DNA of 40,341 bases from an uncultured Prevotellaceae bacterium (GTDB taxonomy: Bacteria > Bacteroidota > Bacteroidia > Bacteroidales > Bacteroidaceae), in assembly GCA_902776935.1 (NCBI GenBank), contig CACYRS010000037.1, positions 1 to 40,341 of the forward strand. The letters run 5' to 3'. Of this stretch, positions 20,156-27,180 are shown piece after piece. The position numbers and the translations under genes are program-made. Every line of letters begins with the position of its first letter. Within the stretch, counting starts at the first letter, position 1. The notes under the pieces are model-generated. The model made no database searches, had not been told where the DNA came from, and worked only from the letters and a program-made list of their open reading frames with translations.

Positions 20156-20163
20156 TACCTTTG
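20156..20163 (+). promoter_or_regulatory. -7 promoter box of the secreted-protein gene
   Basis: TACCTTTG, 64 nt before ATG 20228. A GTTG (20132-20135) 20 bp upstream may be a weak -33 element. Confidence 0.55.
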
Positions 20164-20227
20164 CAACCGAAAAGATGATGATTTGATAACAAATCTGTTT
20201 TTGAGGTAACAAAAAATTTTGAGAGAG

Positions 20228-20698
20228 ATGAAAATGAAGAAGAAGATGGTGCTTATGGGAGCTATGCTCTTCTTTTGCACAATTACGCTAAATGCAACGG
20301 AGAATGTCGCTGGTCCAAATGACGTCGACACTACTTATATCAAACTCGATGAGAATCGTGAGCCTATTAATCACGTAAACCTCACCTTTGATGAACTCAA
20401 GGCTAAGGTAGGTGAGTTGGAGACGATTCTGGAAACAGAGAATTTTCAGTTGTATGCAGCTGGTGATTACACCTACAAGATTGAGGGTGGGGTAGTGACA
20501 TCAATGGCTATCCAGATTCCTGATGACAACAACGATAAGGTTGTATATAATCAGATCCTCAATGCTCTTGCAAAGAGTAACTCTATTAAGGATACTCACA
20601 ACACTGGTGGCAATTACTATCTGTATAGCGATTTCCAGATTCAGTTCGATGACTTTGAGGGTTATGAGAAACTGACATTCTCAGTGATATCAGAATAG
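20228..20698 (+). CDS. Secreted protein of unknown function
   Basis: 156 residues. A signal peptide (basic MKMKKK start and hydrophobic MVLMGAMLFFCTITLNA) suggests export. The mature part has a helical stretch LTFDELKAKVGELETILE and several Tyr-rich beta-like segments. I recognise no family or motif. ATG 20228 is used; ATG 20234 and an upstream TTG at 20219 are alternatives. It has its own promoter and terminator, so it is monocistronic. It follows the GH2 gene, but nothing in the sequence links the two. Confidence 0.7.
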   Translation: MKMKKKMVLMGAMLFFCTITLNATENVAGPNDVDTTYIKLDENREPINHVNLTFDELKAKVGELETILETENFQLYAAGDYTYKIEGGVVTSMAIQIPDDNNDKVVYNQILNALAKSNSIKDTHNTGGNYYLYSDFQIQFDDFEGYEKLTFSVISE

Positions 20699-20721
20699 GA
20701 ATTATTTGGATTATCAATCGT

Positions 20722-20753
20722 AAGGTCTCGCATCACAATGCGAGGCCTTTTTA
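20722..20753 (+). terminator. Terminator of the secreted-protein gene
   Basis: AAGGTCTCGCAT (20722-20733) pairs with ATGCGAGGCCTT (20738-20749), loop CACA, one G-T pair, followed by TTTT. Confidence 0.88.
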
Positions 20754-20780
20754 TTTGCTTTTTATTTGAATAAAAAAGAA

Positions 20781-20803
20781 TCCCGAGGGTGGAACCCTCG
20801 GGA
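20781..20803 (-). terminator. Terminator of the rpsF-rpsR-rplI operon
   Basis: TCCCGAGGGT (20781-20790) and ACCCTCGGGA (20794-20803) form a perfect 10-bp stem with loop GGA. On the minus strand it is followed by a T-rich run. Confidence 0.88.
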
Positions 20804-20877
20804 AATCTGTTGTTATAATAAATAATGATGCCTTACAGCAGTTATTATTATTAATTGTTTGATTTAAAAAGTCGAGA

Positions 20878-21492
20878 TTAAGCCTCTGCTGGAGTTTCCT
20901 CTGCAGGAGCAGCGTCGAGAGCCTCGAGAACCTCTGCCTCGTCAGCAGCTTCAGCAGCAGCCTCAGCAGCAGCCTCAGCGGCAGCAGCCTTTGCATCAGC
21001 AGCAGCGCGGATAGCCTCCTCTGCCTCAGCAGCAGCCTTCAGCTCAGCAGCATTCTCGGCAACAACCTTTACAGGAATCTCAACCATTACCTCCTTGTGG
21101 AAGTGAACAGTAGCTACGTAGTCACCAATCTTCTTTGCATCCTTCATGGTGATGATCTTACGATCAACCTCCTTACCGAGCTTAGCGAGCTCCTCAGCAA
21201 CCTGAGCAGCACCTACAGAACCATAGAGCTGACCTGTAGCGCTAACCTTAGCAGCAATCTCGAGAGCTACACCATTAAGAACAGCGGCCTTCTCCTCAGC
21301 TGCAGCCTTCTGAGCTGCAATCTTGTGAGCCTGCTGCTTCATGTTCTCAGCAAGAATCTTCTTAGCCATTGGTGAAGCGATAACACCCTTACCCTGAGGG
21401 ATGAGGTAGTTACGGCCATAACCAGACTTTACATTTACGATATCGTTCTTGAAACCCAGACCGATAATATCTTCTTTCAGAATAATTTCCAT
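20878..21492 (-). CDS. rplI: Ribosomal protein bL9 with Ala/Glu-rich C-terminal extension
   Basis: 204 residues, while bL9 is normally about 150. The core (1-146) starts MEIILKEDIIGLGFKNDIVN and contains GYGRNYLIPQGKG, the rRNA-binding N-domain, joined by a long helix to the C-domain. Residues 147-204 are an added low-complexity tail dominated by Ala and Glu (for example AEAAAEAAAEAADEAE), ending in AEETPAEA. The gene has the strongest Shine-Dalgarno in the window: TAAGGAGG on the minus strand (plus 21503-21510), 10 nt before ATG. It is the last gene of rpsF-rpsR-rplI, 19 bp after rpsR. Confidence 0.95.
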   Translation of the reverse strand: MEIILKEDIIGLGFKNDIVNVKSGYGRNYLIPQGKGVIASPMAKKILAENMKQQAHKIAAQKAAAEEKAAVLNGVALEIAAKVSATGQLYGSVGAAQVAEELAKLGKEVDRKIITMKDAKKIGDYVATVHFHKEVMVEIPVKVVAENAAELKAAAEAEEAIRAAADAKAAAAEAAAEAAAEAADEAEVLEALDAAPAEETPAEA

Positions 21493-21502
21493 AATCTTGC
21501 GT

Positions 21503-21510
21503 CCTCCTTA
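21503..21510 (-). promoter_or_regulatory. Strong Shine-Dalgarno of rplI
   Basis: The minus strand reads TAAGGAGG, complementary to the 16S anti-SD over at least 7 nt, 10 nt before the rplI ATG. This is unusual because SD sites are nearly absent elsewhere in the window. Confidence 0.8.
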
Positions 21511-21511
21511 A

Positions 21512-21778
21512 TTATTTCATCAAATCGGTTACGTAAGGCAGCAGTGCAATCTGGCGGGCACGCTTAACGGCCTGAGCCACACGACGCTGATACTTCAGAG
21601 ATGTTCCGGTGATACGACGGGGAAGAATCTTACCCTGCTCGTTGAGGAACTTCTTTAGGAACTCGGGATCCTTGTAGTCGATATACTTGATACCACTCTT
21701 CTTGAAGCGGCAGTACTTCTTCTTCTTTGTATCGATAGAAGGAGCATTCAAATAGCGAATTTCAGTTTCCTGTGCCAT
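21512..21778 (-). CDS. rpsR: Ribosomal protein bS18
   Basis: An 88-residue small-subunit protein that pairs with bS6 on the 30S platform near the 16S 3' end. Motifs [36 protein letters not shown] and [15 protein letters not shown] are diagnostic. It lies between rpsF (3-bp gap) and rplI. GAGGAGG (plus 21787-21793) precedes its ATG by 8 nt. In the Bacteroidetes ribosome bS18 helps bury the anti-SD, so this SD could allow feedback control. Confidence 0.97.
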   Translation of the reverse strand: MAQETEIRYLNAPSIDTKKKKYCRFKKSGIKYIDYKDPEFLKKFLNEQGKILPRRITGTSLKYQRRVAQAVKRARQIALLPYVTDLMK

Positions 21779-21781
21779 AAT

Positions 21782-22126
21782 TTAAGCCTCCTCTGTTTTT
21801 GCGCCAAGCTTGTTGCGACGCTTCTCAGCGTACTCTGCAGCATACTTGTCGAGTTTAACTGTCTGGAAACGGATAACCTTCTCGTCACGACGATAGGCAG
21901 TCTCCAATGTCTTAATCACTTCTGGCTCAGCCTTGAACTCTATCAGGCAGTAGAAACCTGTAGACTTCTTCTGAATAGCATAAGCCATCTTCTTCAATCC
22001 CCAGGCCTCTTCGAGGATCTCAGCACCTTTATCGGTGAGAACCTTCTTGAATTTAGCGGCCGTTTCCTTCATCTGATCATCAGACAAAACGGGAGTCAAA
22101 ATGAAAACGGTTTCGTATTGATTCAT
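21782..22126 (-). CDS. rpsF: Ribosomal protein bS6
   Basis: A 114-residue partner of bS18. Motifs are [12 protein letters not shown] at the start, [22 protein letters not shown] in the middle and [20 protein letters not shown] towards the end. ATG 22126 is chosen; the frame can be opened 12 codons upstream, but only bS6 homology from MNQYE is convincing. It is the first gene of rpsF-rpsR-rplI, with a leader of about 40 nt behind TACCTTTG. The leader has no SD but contains the palindrome ATTTTGCAAAAT (22154-22165). Confidence 0.96.
   Translation of the reverse strand: MNQYETVFILTPVLSDDQMKETAAKFKKVLTDKGAEILEEAWGLKKMAYAIQKKSTGFYCLIEFKAEPEVIKTLETAYRRDEKVIRFQTVKLDKYAAEYAEKRRNKLGAKTEEA
21787..21793 (-). 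promoter_or_regulatory. Shine-Dalgarno of rpsR
   Basis: The minus strand reads GAGGAGG, 8 nt before the rpsR ATG. It also encodes the Glu-Glu near the rpsF C-terminus, so coding constraint could explain it. Confidence 0.65.
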
Positions 22127-22172
22127 AATGAATTTAAAATGTTTATAAATGTTATTTTGCAAAATGCGGGTG

Positions 22173-22180
22173 CAAAGGTA
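22173..22180 (-). promoter_or_regulatory. -7 promoter box of rpsF-rpsR-rplI
   Basis: The minus strand reads TACCTTTG, 46 nt before the rpsF ATG. A four-copy heptamer repeat replaces the usual -33 region upstream. Confidence 0.7.
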
Positions 22181-22189
22181 CTAATTTTC

Positions 22190-22217
22190 TTTGAACTTTG
22201 AACTTTGAGCTTTGAAC
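22190..22217. repeat. Four tandem TTTGAAC heptamers upstream of rpsF
   Basis: Copies at 22190, 22197, 22204 and 22211. The third reads TTTGAGC (change at position 6). The array starts 9 bp upstream of the rpsF -7 box. Confidence 0.85.
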
Positions 22218-22239
22218 TTTATGAGTTCTTTAACGGTTT

Positions 22240-22419
22240 TTAATACTTTTCGCCTGATTTTGCGAGTTTTACGTGCATGATGACTCCTATTATGATGATA
22301 ATGAGGGGGATGAGCAACACGATATTACTCGATGTCCACCCTACTAGATATGCCACAACAAGAAAGAGGGCGCCGATAATTACCAGCGCCACACCTATCA
22401 GTTGTCTGATACTGTTCAT
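22240..22419 (-). CDS. Small two-helix membrane protein coupled to rprY
   Basis: A 59-residue ORF below usual length cut-offs. It begins MNSIRQLIGVALVIIGALFL, has a first hydrophobic helix (about 7-27), a short turn with GWTSSN, a second very hydrophobic helix rich in Ile (about 33-48), and a basic tail ending KLAKSGEKY. Its ATG overlaps the rprY stop as ATGA, the classic sign of translational coupling, with a weak AAGAGG 4 nt before the ATG. It follows the two-component pair RprX/RprY, so it may modulate or report to the kinase in the membrane (inference). I do not recognise a named family. Confidence 0.7.
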   Translation of the reverse strand: MNSIRQLIGVALVIIGALFLVVAYLVGWTSSNIVLLIPLIIIIIGVIMHVKLAKSGEKY

Positions 22420-23117
22420 TCTGCCTCTTCAGGGGTGATGAGTTTGTAACCCTTACCATGGATATTGATAATCTCTATCTGTGGGTCGTCCTTCAGGTGC
22501 TTACGCAGCTTGGTGATATACACATCCATCGAACGGGCATTGAAATAGTTGTCGTCAATCCAGATGGTCTTCAGGGCGAAGTCTCTCTGCAGGATCTCGT
22601 TGGCATGGCTGCAGAGCAGTGCCAGAAGCTCATTCTCTTTTGTTGTCAGCTTTCGCTGATCGTCACCGATGCAGAGCAGCTGTTTCTGGGTGTCGAAGGT
22701 AAACTTTCCGATATGATAGAGAGTCGACTCCTTGCTCTTCTTTCCCTTGGTACGACGCATGATAGCCTCAATGCGGAACACGAGCTCTTCCATAGAGAAA
22801 GGTTTGGTGATATAGTCATCGGCACCGATCTTGAATCCTTCGAGGATATCCTCCTTCAGTGTCTTGGCAGTAAGGAAGATGATGGGCACGTCTAGATTTG
22901 AAGAACGAATCTCCTGAGCCAGTGTGAAGCCGTCTTTCTTAGGCATCATCACGTCGAGCACGCAGATATCAAACTTTGTCTTCAGGAAAGCCTTGTAACC
23001 AGCCTCACCGTCAGCACATAACTCTGTTGCATAGCCCTTAGCCTGCAGATACTCACGAAGCAGCATTCCGAGGTTCTCATCGTCCTCGCAAAGCAAGATT
23101 TTCAGTTTGTCGTCCAT
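22416..23117 (-). CDS. rprY: Response regulator RprY (OmpR/PhoB type)
   Basis: 233 residues. The receiver domain holds acidic residues in LCEDDENLG, the phospho-acceptor Asp55 in VLDVMMPKKDG, and Lys105 in DDYITKPF. The C-terminal winged helix contains TTKENELLALLCSHANEIL and the recognition region ARSMDVYITKLRKHL, ending NIHGKGYKLITP. It closely resembles Bacteroides RprY. The start MDDKLKILL at 23117 is preferred; an ATG four codons upstream (23129) is possible. It follows rprX by 39 bp and overlaps the small membrane ORF by 4 bp. Confidence 0.94.
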   Translation of the reverse strand: MDDKLKILLCEDDENLGMLLREYLQAKGYATELCADGEAGYKAFLKTKFDICVLDVMMPKKDGFTLAQEIRSSNLDVPIIFLTAKTLKEDILEGFKIGADDYITKPFSMEELVFRIEAIMRRTKGKKSKESTLYHIGKFTFDTQKQLLCIGDDQRKLTTKENELLALLCSHANEILQRDFALKTIWIDDNYFNARSMDVYITKLRKHLKDDPQIEIINIHGKGYKLITPEEAE

Positions 23118-23156
23118 AATCGATTTCATATTTAAAATGTTAATACTATATTTTCT

Positions 23157-24719
23157 TTAATCCTTTGTTTCCTTTAATATAGGCAGGGTGACGGTGAAGG
23201 TCGTTCCCTTGCCGAGCTCACTCTCGCACTTTATCTCGCCTTCATGTAGATTGATTATCTTCTTTACGTATGCCAGACCCAGTCCGAAGCCCTTCACATC
23301 ATGTACATTACCGGTGTGAACGCGATAGAACTTATCAAAGATCTTCTTTACATTCTCTCTCTTTATGCCAAGACCCGTATCGCGGATACTGAAGCATAGC
23401 TGCTCCTTCTCGTTCCATGTCTTTATATAGAGGTCGAGGGGCTGGTCGGGCTTACGATACTTCACAGCATTGTCCATCAGGTTTGTGATAGCATTCTGGA
23501 AGTGCACCTCGTCTACGAAGATAGCAGAGTCTACTGCCTCTATCTCGGTGTATATCTTTCCTCCGGTATGCTCCACGCGCAGTGAGAAAGTAGAGGCGAT
23601 GTTCTCGAGCAGTTCGTTCAGATCGAGTTCCTTCTTCTTGAATGATGCTGTCTTTCTGTCGAACATCGACATCTGGAGCACCTTCTCCACAAGGAATCTC
23701 AGACGCTTCGACTCGTCGTTGATGACACCTCCGAGATGCTTCATCATCTGCGGACTCTTTGATACAGAGTCGTCGTTAAGCATCTGAGCCGCCAGAGAGA
23801 TACTTGAGATAGGTGTCTTCAACTCATGGGTCATGTTGTTTATGAAGTCATTCTTTATCTCAGAGTAACGTTTCTGTCTGAATATCACCACGATGGTAAA
23901 CACAAACGTGATAAGCAGCACGATGGTGAAGATCATCGACGGGATCATAAACCTCACACTTGAGAAGATATAAGAGTTCATGTCGGGGAAGTGAATCTTT
24001 ACGATACCCATCTTCGGAGAGGGGTCGTTGCGGAAGAGCACCTGGGTATAGGTATTCTCCTTACCTTCTTCTATATAGTCAGGGCAACGGTAAACCTCAC
24101 GTCCGTCGGTAGTCTCAACGGTAAAGTGATAAGGTATATTAATACCATTATTTAATAATTCCGCGTGTATATCCCTGTCGAGCAGCTTGAAGTTCACGCG
24201 TTCTTTCAGGGGTTTGTCGGAAGCGGTATATAGGATATTGTACACTACCTCATCGAGCAGTGCCTTCTGATATACATATCTGTTACGTACTATCTCCTGC
24301 AGAGACTTCGACGCCTCTAACAAAGAGTTCTTATCCGAACGTAGTATCATGGCCTTAGGTACGTTTGCCGGTTTGATGGCGAAGGTCTTCAGCTCGAAGG
24401 ATGAGAAGACGGTCCCGTCGTCGGCAGCCACAGCAAACTGGTGTGAGTGTTTTATCGTACCGTCAAGATCGTCTATCATGACAGAGTCCTGTTTGTATGC
24501 CTTGCGCTCTGTCTCCTTAACGTCTTTTTCAAGATAGCGCTGGGTTTCGTTCATCTCCAGATTATGCGATGCCTGATACAGGCTACGGTACACAGACTCG
24601 TCGAACTGCTCTTTCTTCATCTTCGCCATCTGTTCGATGTACGAGAGTTGAAGCAGCAGCAGACCGACGAATGCCAGTCCCATAATGGTCGCTATAATCC
24701 ATATTGTACTTTTCTTCAT
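23157..24719 (-). CDS. rprX: Sensor histidine kinase RprX
   Basis: 520 residues. Two transmembrane helices (about 7-27, and another near 255-280) flank a periplasmic sensor region with no recognised fold. The HisKA domain has NNMTHELKTPISSISLAAQML with the phospho-acceptor His298. The HATPase domain shows an N-box (NAITNLMDNAVKYRK), G1 (IRDTGLGIKRENVKKIF), the F-box (FDKFYRV) and G2 (GFGLGLAYVKKI). It is the partner of RprY, a Bacteroidales two-component system linked to envelope and stress responses. It is transcribed from TACCTTTG 22 nt before the start, with a cluster of TGTTAA sites further upstream. Confidence 0.94.
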   Translation of the reverse strand: MKKSTIWIIATIMGLAFVGLLLLQLSYIEQMAKMKKEQFDESVYRSLYQASHNLEMNETQRYLEKDVKETERKAYKQDSVMIDDLDGTIKHSHQFAVAADDGTVFSSFELKTFAIKPANVPKAMILRSDKNSLLEASKSLQEIVRNRYVYQKALLDEVVYNILYTASDKPLKERVNFKLLDRDIHAELLNNGINIPYHFTVETTDGREVYRCPDYIEEGKENTYTQVLFRNDPSPKMGIVKIHFPDMNSYIFSSVRFMIPSMIFTIVLLITFVFTIVVIFRQKRYSEIKNDFINNMTHELKTPISSISLAAQMLNDDSVSKSPQMMKHLGGVINDESKRLRFLVEKVLQMSMFDRKTASFKKKELDLNELLENIASTFSLRVEHTGGKIYTEIEAVDSAIFVDEVHFQNAITNLMDNAVKYRKPDQPLDLYIKTWNEKEQLCFSIRDTGLGIKRENVKKIFDKFYRVHTGNVHDVKGFGLGLAYVKKIINLHEGEIKCESELGKGTTFTVTLPILKETKD

Positions 24720-24741
24720 TATCTCTTTTGCTTTCTGCCGG

Positions 24742-24749
24742 CAAAGGTA
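24742..24749 (-). promoter_or_regulatory. -7 promoter box of rprXY
   Basis: The minus strand reads TACCTTTG, 22 nt before the rprX ATG. Confidence 0.65.
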
Positions 24750-24778
24750 GACAAATTATTAAAGAGTAACCGTGATTT

Positions 24779-24838
24779 TGTTAATTAATTCTGTTAAATT
24801 TAACAATATTAACACATTTTCTTTATTTTAGTTGTTAA
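24779..24838. promoter_or_regulatory. Cluster of TGTTAA/TTAACA half-sites between rprX and S41 gene
   Basis: TGTTAA occurs at 24779, 24792 and 24833. Its complement TTAACA occurs at 24800 and 24809. The pair at 24792-24805 forms the perfect 14-bp palindrome TGTTAAATTTAACA. The cluster lies about 40-100 bp upstream of the predicted rprX transcription start. It looks like an operator array, although the region is very A/T-rich. Confidence 0.45.
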
Positions 24839-24914
24839 ATTGCTAATTAATTTTTTTTGGCTTTGGCGCCTTATTCCGTTACAGTCGCAAACACCCGTAA
24901 AATATACTAAAAAG

Positions 24915-24946
24915 TTTGGATATTTGAGTAAAAGGCTGTACCTTTG
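24915..24946 (+). promoter_or_regulatory. Promoter of the S41 peptidase gene
   Basis: TTTG (24915-24918), a 20-bp spacer and TACCTTTG (24939-24946) lie 25 nt before the ATG. Confidence 0.72.
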
Positions 24947-24971
24947 CGGCATATAAATACATCCAAAGACA

Positions 24972-26816
24972 ATGAAAAGACTTTTCGCATTATTGACACC
25001 AGTGCTGTTGTTGCTCGCAGCCTGTACCGACATAGTCAACGAAGACAACAACAGCGGAGAGGCAGTGCCGATGGACCCGGGTAAGGGCTACACGGAGCGG
25101 GCAGTCGGCGTGGCACGCGACGGCAAGGCAGCTGGAACTGTGAGGCTGCGGTTCTATGACGACATGCCCAACGTGGCGTACATAGCGGCGACGGCCTACT
25201 ACCGCATGATGCTGCCCGGTGCCACCATGACGGTGACGAACCATGGCACCAGCTATCTGCTGACGACGGCCGACGGAGCGGCAACGGTCGATGTGGTGAA
25301 CGACGTGCTGGAGTCTACATCCTACAACGATTTCGTCAGTCTGATGAGTCTTACGGCTCCGGACCAACCTAGCTTCGAGACTAGCAAGAGCCGCTTCATC
25401 AAGTACGACAGCCATCAGTACGAGCCTGCAGCGGCTCCCCGGGTGACGCTGAACTTCCGGAAATACGGCATCGACCTGCGCGACGACGGTAAGGAGACCT
25501 ACTTCCCCTTTGCCACCATCAACGATATGTTTACTGATGCCTGTATGCACATGGCCGGCTATAATGGTAGCCGCATTCTGGTGAACACCGACGATACCAA
25601 GGATTTGAGCGACCAGGATGACGACTTCTCCGCACCGGCCTATCAGTTGACCGAGGTGGGCGACGACCTGGCGCGCTTCCGCTATGGTGAGTTGTGCTTT
25701 GTCATCGATAATTTCTTCGGCTACCCGGGACGCAGCCAGTTGGAGAAGCAGGGGCTGCGTATCAACGGGCTCGACGCTACCCTCGACGTCGTGAGCGGCG
25801 GTAAGGAGACGAAGCAGCTGCTGAAGTCGAAGAACCAGGCTGAGTTCGCGCTGGGCACCGCCGCCCTGAACTGTCTGATAGCTGACGGAGGACACACGGC
25901 GGTACGCGTTATGCGCTTTGCGCCAGAAAGTGTCAGGGAGGCGTTCGCGACGCGTTACAATGCCGCCAGCGAGACACTCCCCGCCGTCATCACTCAGATG
26001 ATGACGGCAGCCGATAAAGCCTCGTCGGAGCGCTCTGAATGCCGTTCTACAATGACTTCACTGCGCAATACCCGCTATGGCAGCGACCGCTACGTGACCA
26101 GTAAGGACGGCAAGACGGCGGTCGTCGTGCTGAAATCGTTTATGGAGGAGAACTACACGGGTTGGCAAAACTACTATACCAACGGGTGCACCTCCACTTA
26201 TTGGCTGGCTATGGTCAGCGACAAGGATCATCCTGACATCGTGGTGCAGACCGTCGAGGCCTTGCAGCAGGCCCACCGCAGCGGAGTCAAGAACCTGGTG
26301 CTCGACGTGTCGCTGAACTCCGGCGGCGAGGACGACCCCGTAGGCACCCTCGTGTCACTGCTGGGCGACCGCACTGCGCCAGAGGGTCAGCGCCGCTATT
26401 CACCTAGCTGGGATCAGAACATGCTCACCGGCCAGTATCTGACGAAGACCTTCGTCGTTGACCGCAACTTCGATGGCGTGTTCGACGACCGCGACAACGA
26501 GACCGACTGGGTGGGCGACCTGAACATCGTGGTGATGACCAGCGAAATAACGTTCTCCAACGGCAGCGTCTTTGCCGCCAAGATGAAGGACTACGGATAC
26601 AAGATGTGGGGCCGCCGTACGGGTGGGGGAGCCTGCTCAATAGCGCAGTATGTGACCCCCGACGGTATGATATACCAGATTTCAAGCAGCCGCAGCCACG
26701 CCACCTATAAGAACCGCGAGAGCATCGACAGCGGCACACCCGTCGATATCGAGCTGACCAACGAACAGATGTACGACATAGAATACCTGAACAAACAATT
26801 CAAGACATCATTATAA
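24972..26816 (+). CDS. S41-family (tail-specific protease-like) lipoprotein peptidase, GC-rich
   Basis: 614 residues, predicted lipoprotein (signal core LLTPVLLLLAAC). The C-terminal half is an S41/TSPc domain: VVVLKSFMEENYTGW, then NLVLDVSLNSGGEDD, then EITFSNGSVFAAKMKDYG with the likely catalytic Ser529, then TGGGACSIAQYVTPDG. The N-terminal ~350 residues match no domain I recognise, and no clear PDZ is visible. Composition is markedly different from the neighbours: the stretch 25621-25680 counts 67% G+C against 53% for 18241-18300 in the GH2 gene. This suggests acquisition from a GC-richer relative, yet its promoter is a local-type consensus. It is monocistronic with a strong terminator. 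Confidence 0.82.
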   Translation: MKRLFALLTPVLLLLAACTDIVNEDNNSGEAVPMDPGKGYTERAVGVARDGKAAGTVRLRFYDDMPNVAYIAATAYYRMMLPGATMTVTNHGTSYLLTTADGAATVDVVNDVLESTSYNDFVSLMSLTAPDQPSFETSKSRFIKYDSHQYEPAAAPRVTLNFRKYGIDLRDDGKETYFPFATINDMFTDACMHMAGYNGSRILVNTDDTKDLSDQDDDFSAPAYQLTEVGDDLARFRYGELCFVIDNFFGYPGRSQLEKQGLRINGLDATLDVVSGGKETKQLLKSKNQAEFALGTAALNCLIADGGHTAVRVMRFAPESVREAFATRYNAASETLPAVITQMMTAADKASSERSECRSTMTSLRNTRYGSDRYVTSKDGKTAVVVLKSFMEENYTGWQNYYTNGCTSTYWLAMVSDKDHPDIVVQTVEALQQAHRSGVKNLVLDVSLNSGGEDDPVGTLVSLLGDRTAPEGQRRYSPSWDQNMLTGQYLTKTFVVDRNFDGVFDDRDNETDWVGDLNIVVMTSEITFSNGSVFAAKMKDYGYKMWGRRTGGGACSIAQYVTPDGMIYQISSSRSHATYKNRESIDSGTPVDIELTNEQMYDIEYLNKQFKTSL

Positions 26817-26829
26817 ATCAATAAAAGAA

Positions 26830-26864
26830 AAGACCGCTGGACTCTCGTCCCGCGGTCTTCTTTT
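26830..26864. terminator. Bidirectional terminator between S41 gene and small lipoprotein gene
   Basis: AAGACCGC (26830-26837) pairs with GCGGTCTT (26852-26859), with inner GGAC/GTCC pairing. It is flanked by A-rich and T-rich runs. Confidence 0.85.
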
Positions 26865-26894
26865 CTCTCAATTAGTTCGTTGTTACACTAACTA

Positions 26895-27068
26895 TTAAGC
26901 TACTGTGTCTGCAGCAGCTGTATCAGCAGCAGCTGTATCAACAGCTGTTGTATCTACAACCTCCTCGATAGAGTCTGTATCAGTAGCAGGAGCCTGCTGA
27001 GCCTGATTACCACAAGAAGCGAAAGAGATAGCTGCAACAGCTACGAACATAAATACTAATTTCTTCAT
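26895..27068 (-). CDS. Tiny Ala/Asp/Thr-rich lipoprotein
   Basis: 57 residues. The signal peptide KKLVFMFVAVAAISFASC ends in a lipobox. The mature part is low complexity: Gln/Ala/Thr, then a short acidic SIEEVVD, then ADTAAADT-type repeats up to the end. The DNA shows an exact 15-bp tandem duplication (26911-26925 and 26926-26940). ATG 27068 is chosen because it opens MKKLVF; the upstream in-frame ATG at 27098 adds non-signal residues. Similar tiny lipoproteins are frequent in Bacteroidales and their function is unknown. No clear -7 box was found. Confidence 0.65.
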   Translation of the reverse strand: MKKLVFMFVAVAAISFASCGNQAQQAPATDTDSIEEVVDTTAVDTAAADTAAADTVA

Positions 27069-27180
27069 TTTTCTAATGCTTTTAAATCTGTAAAACAATC
27101 ATTTGGTTTTTTTTTCGGTCTTTTTTGTAACTTTTTTGCAAGATGTTGATATTCAGCGAATTACGAAATGTTAAAAAATC

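Noticed and set aside
22127-22166. A bS6:bS18-binding leader motif upstream of rpsF
   Set aside because: A CCCG and a short palindrome are present, but I cannot draw the known bulged stem with confidence in this 40-nt leader.
24990-25895. 301-codon minus-strand frame inside the S41 gene
   Set aside because: The high G+C of this gene creates long stop-free antisense frames. The sense strand has the lipobox, the S41 motifs and a consensus promoter.
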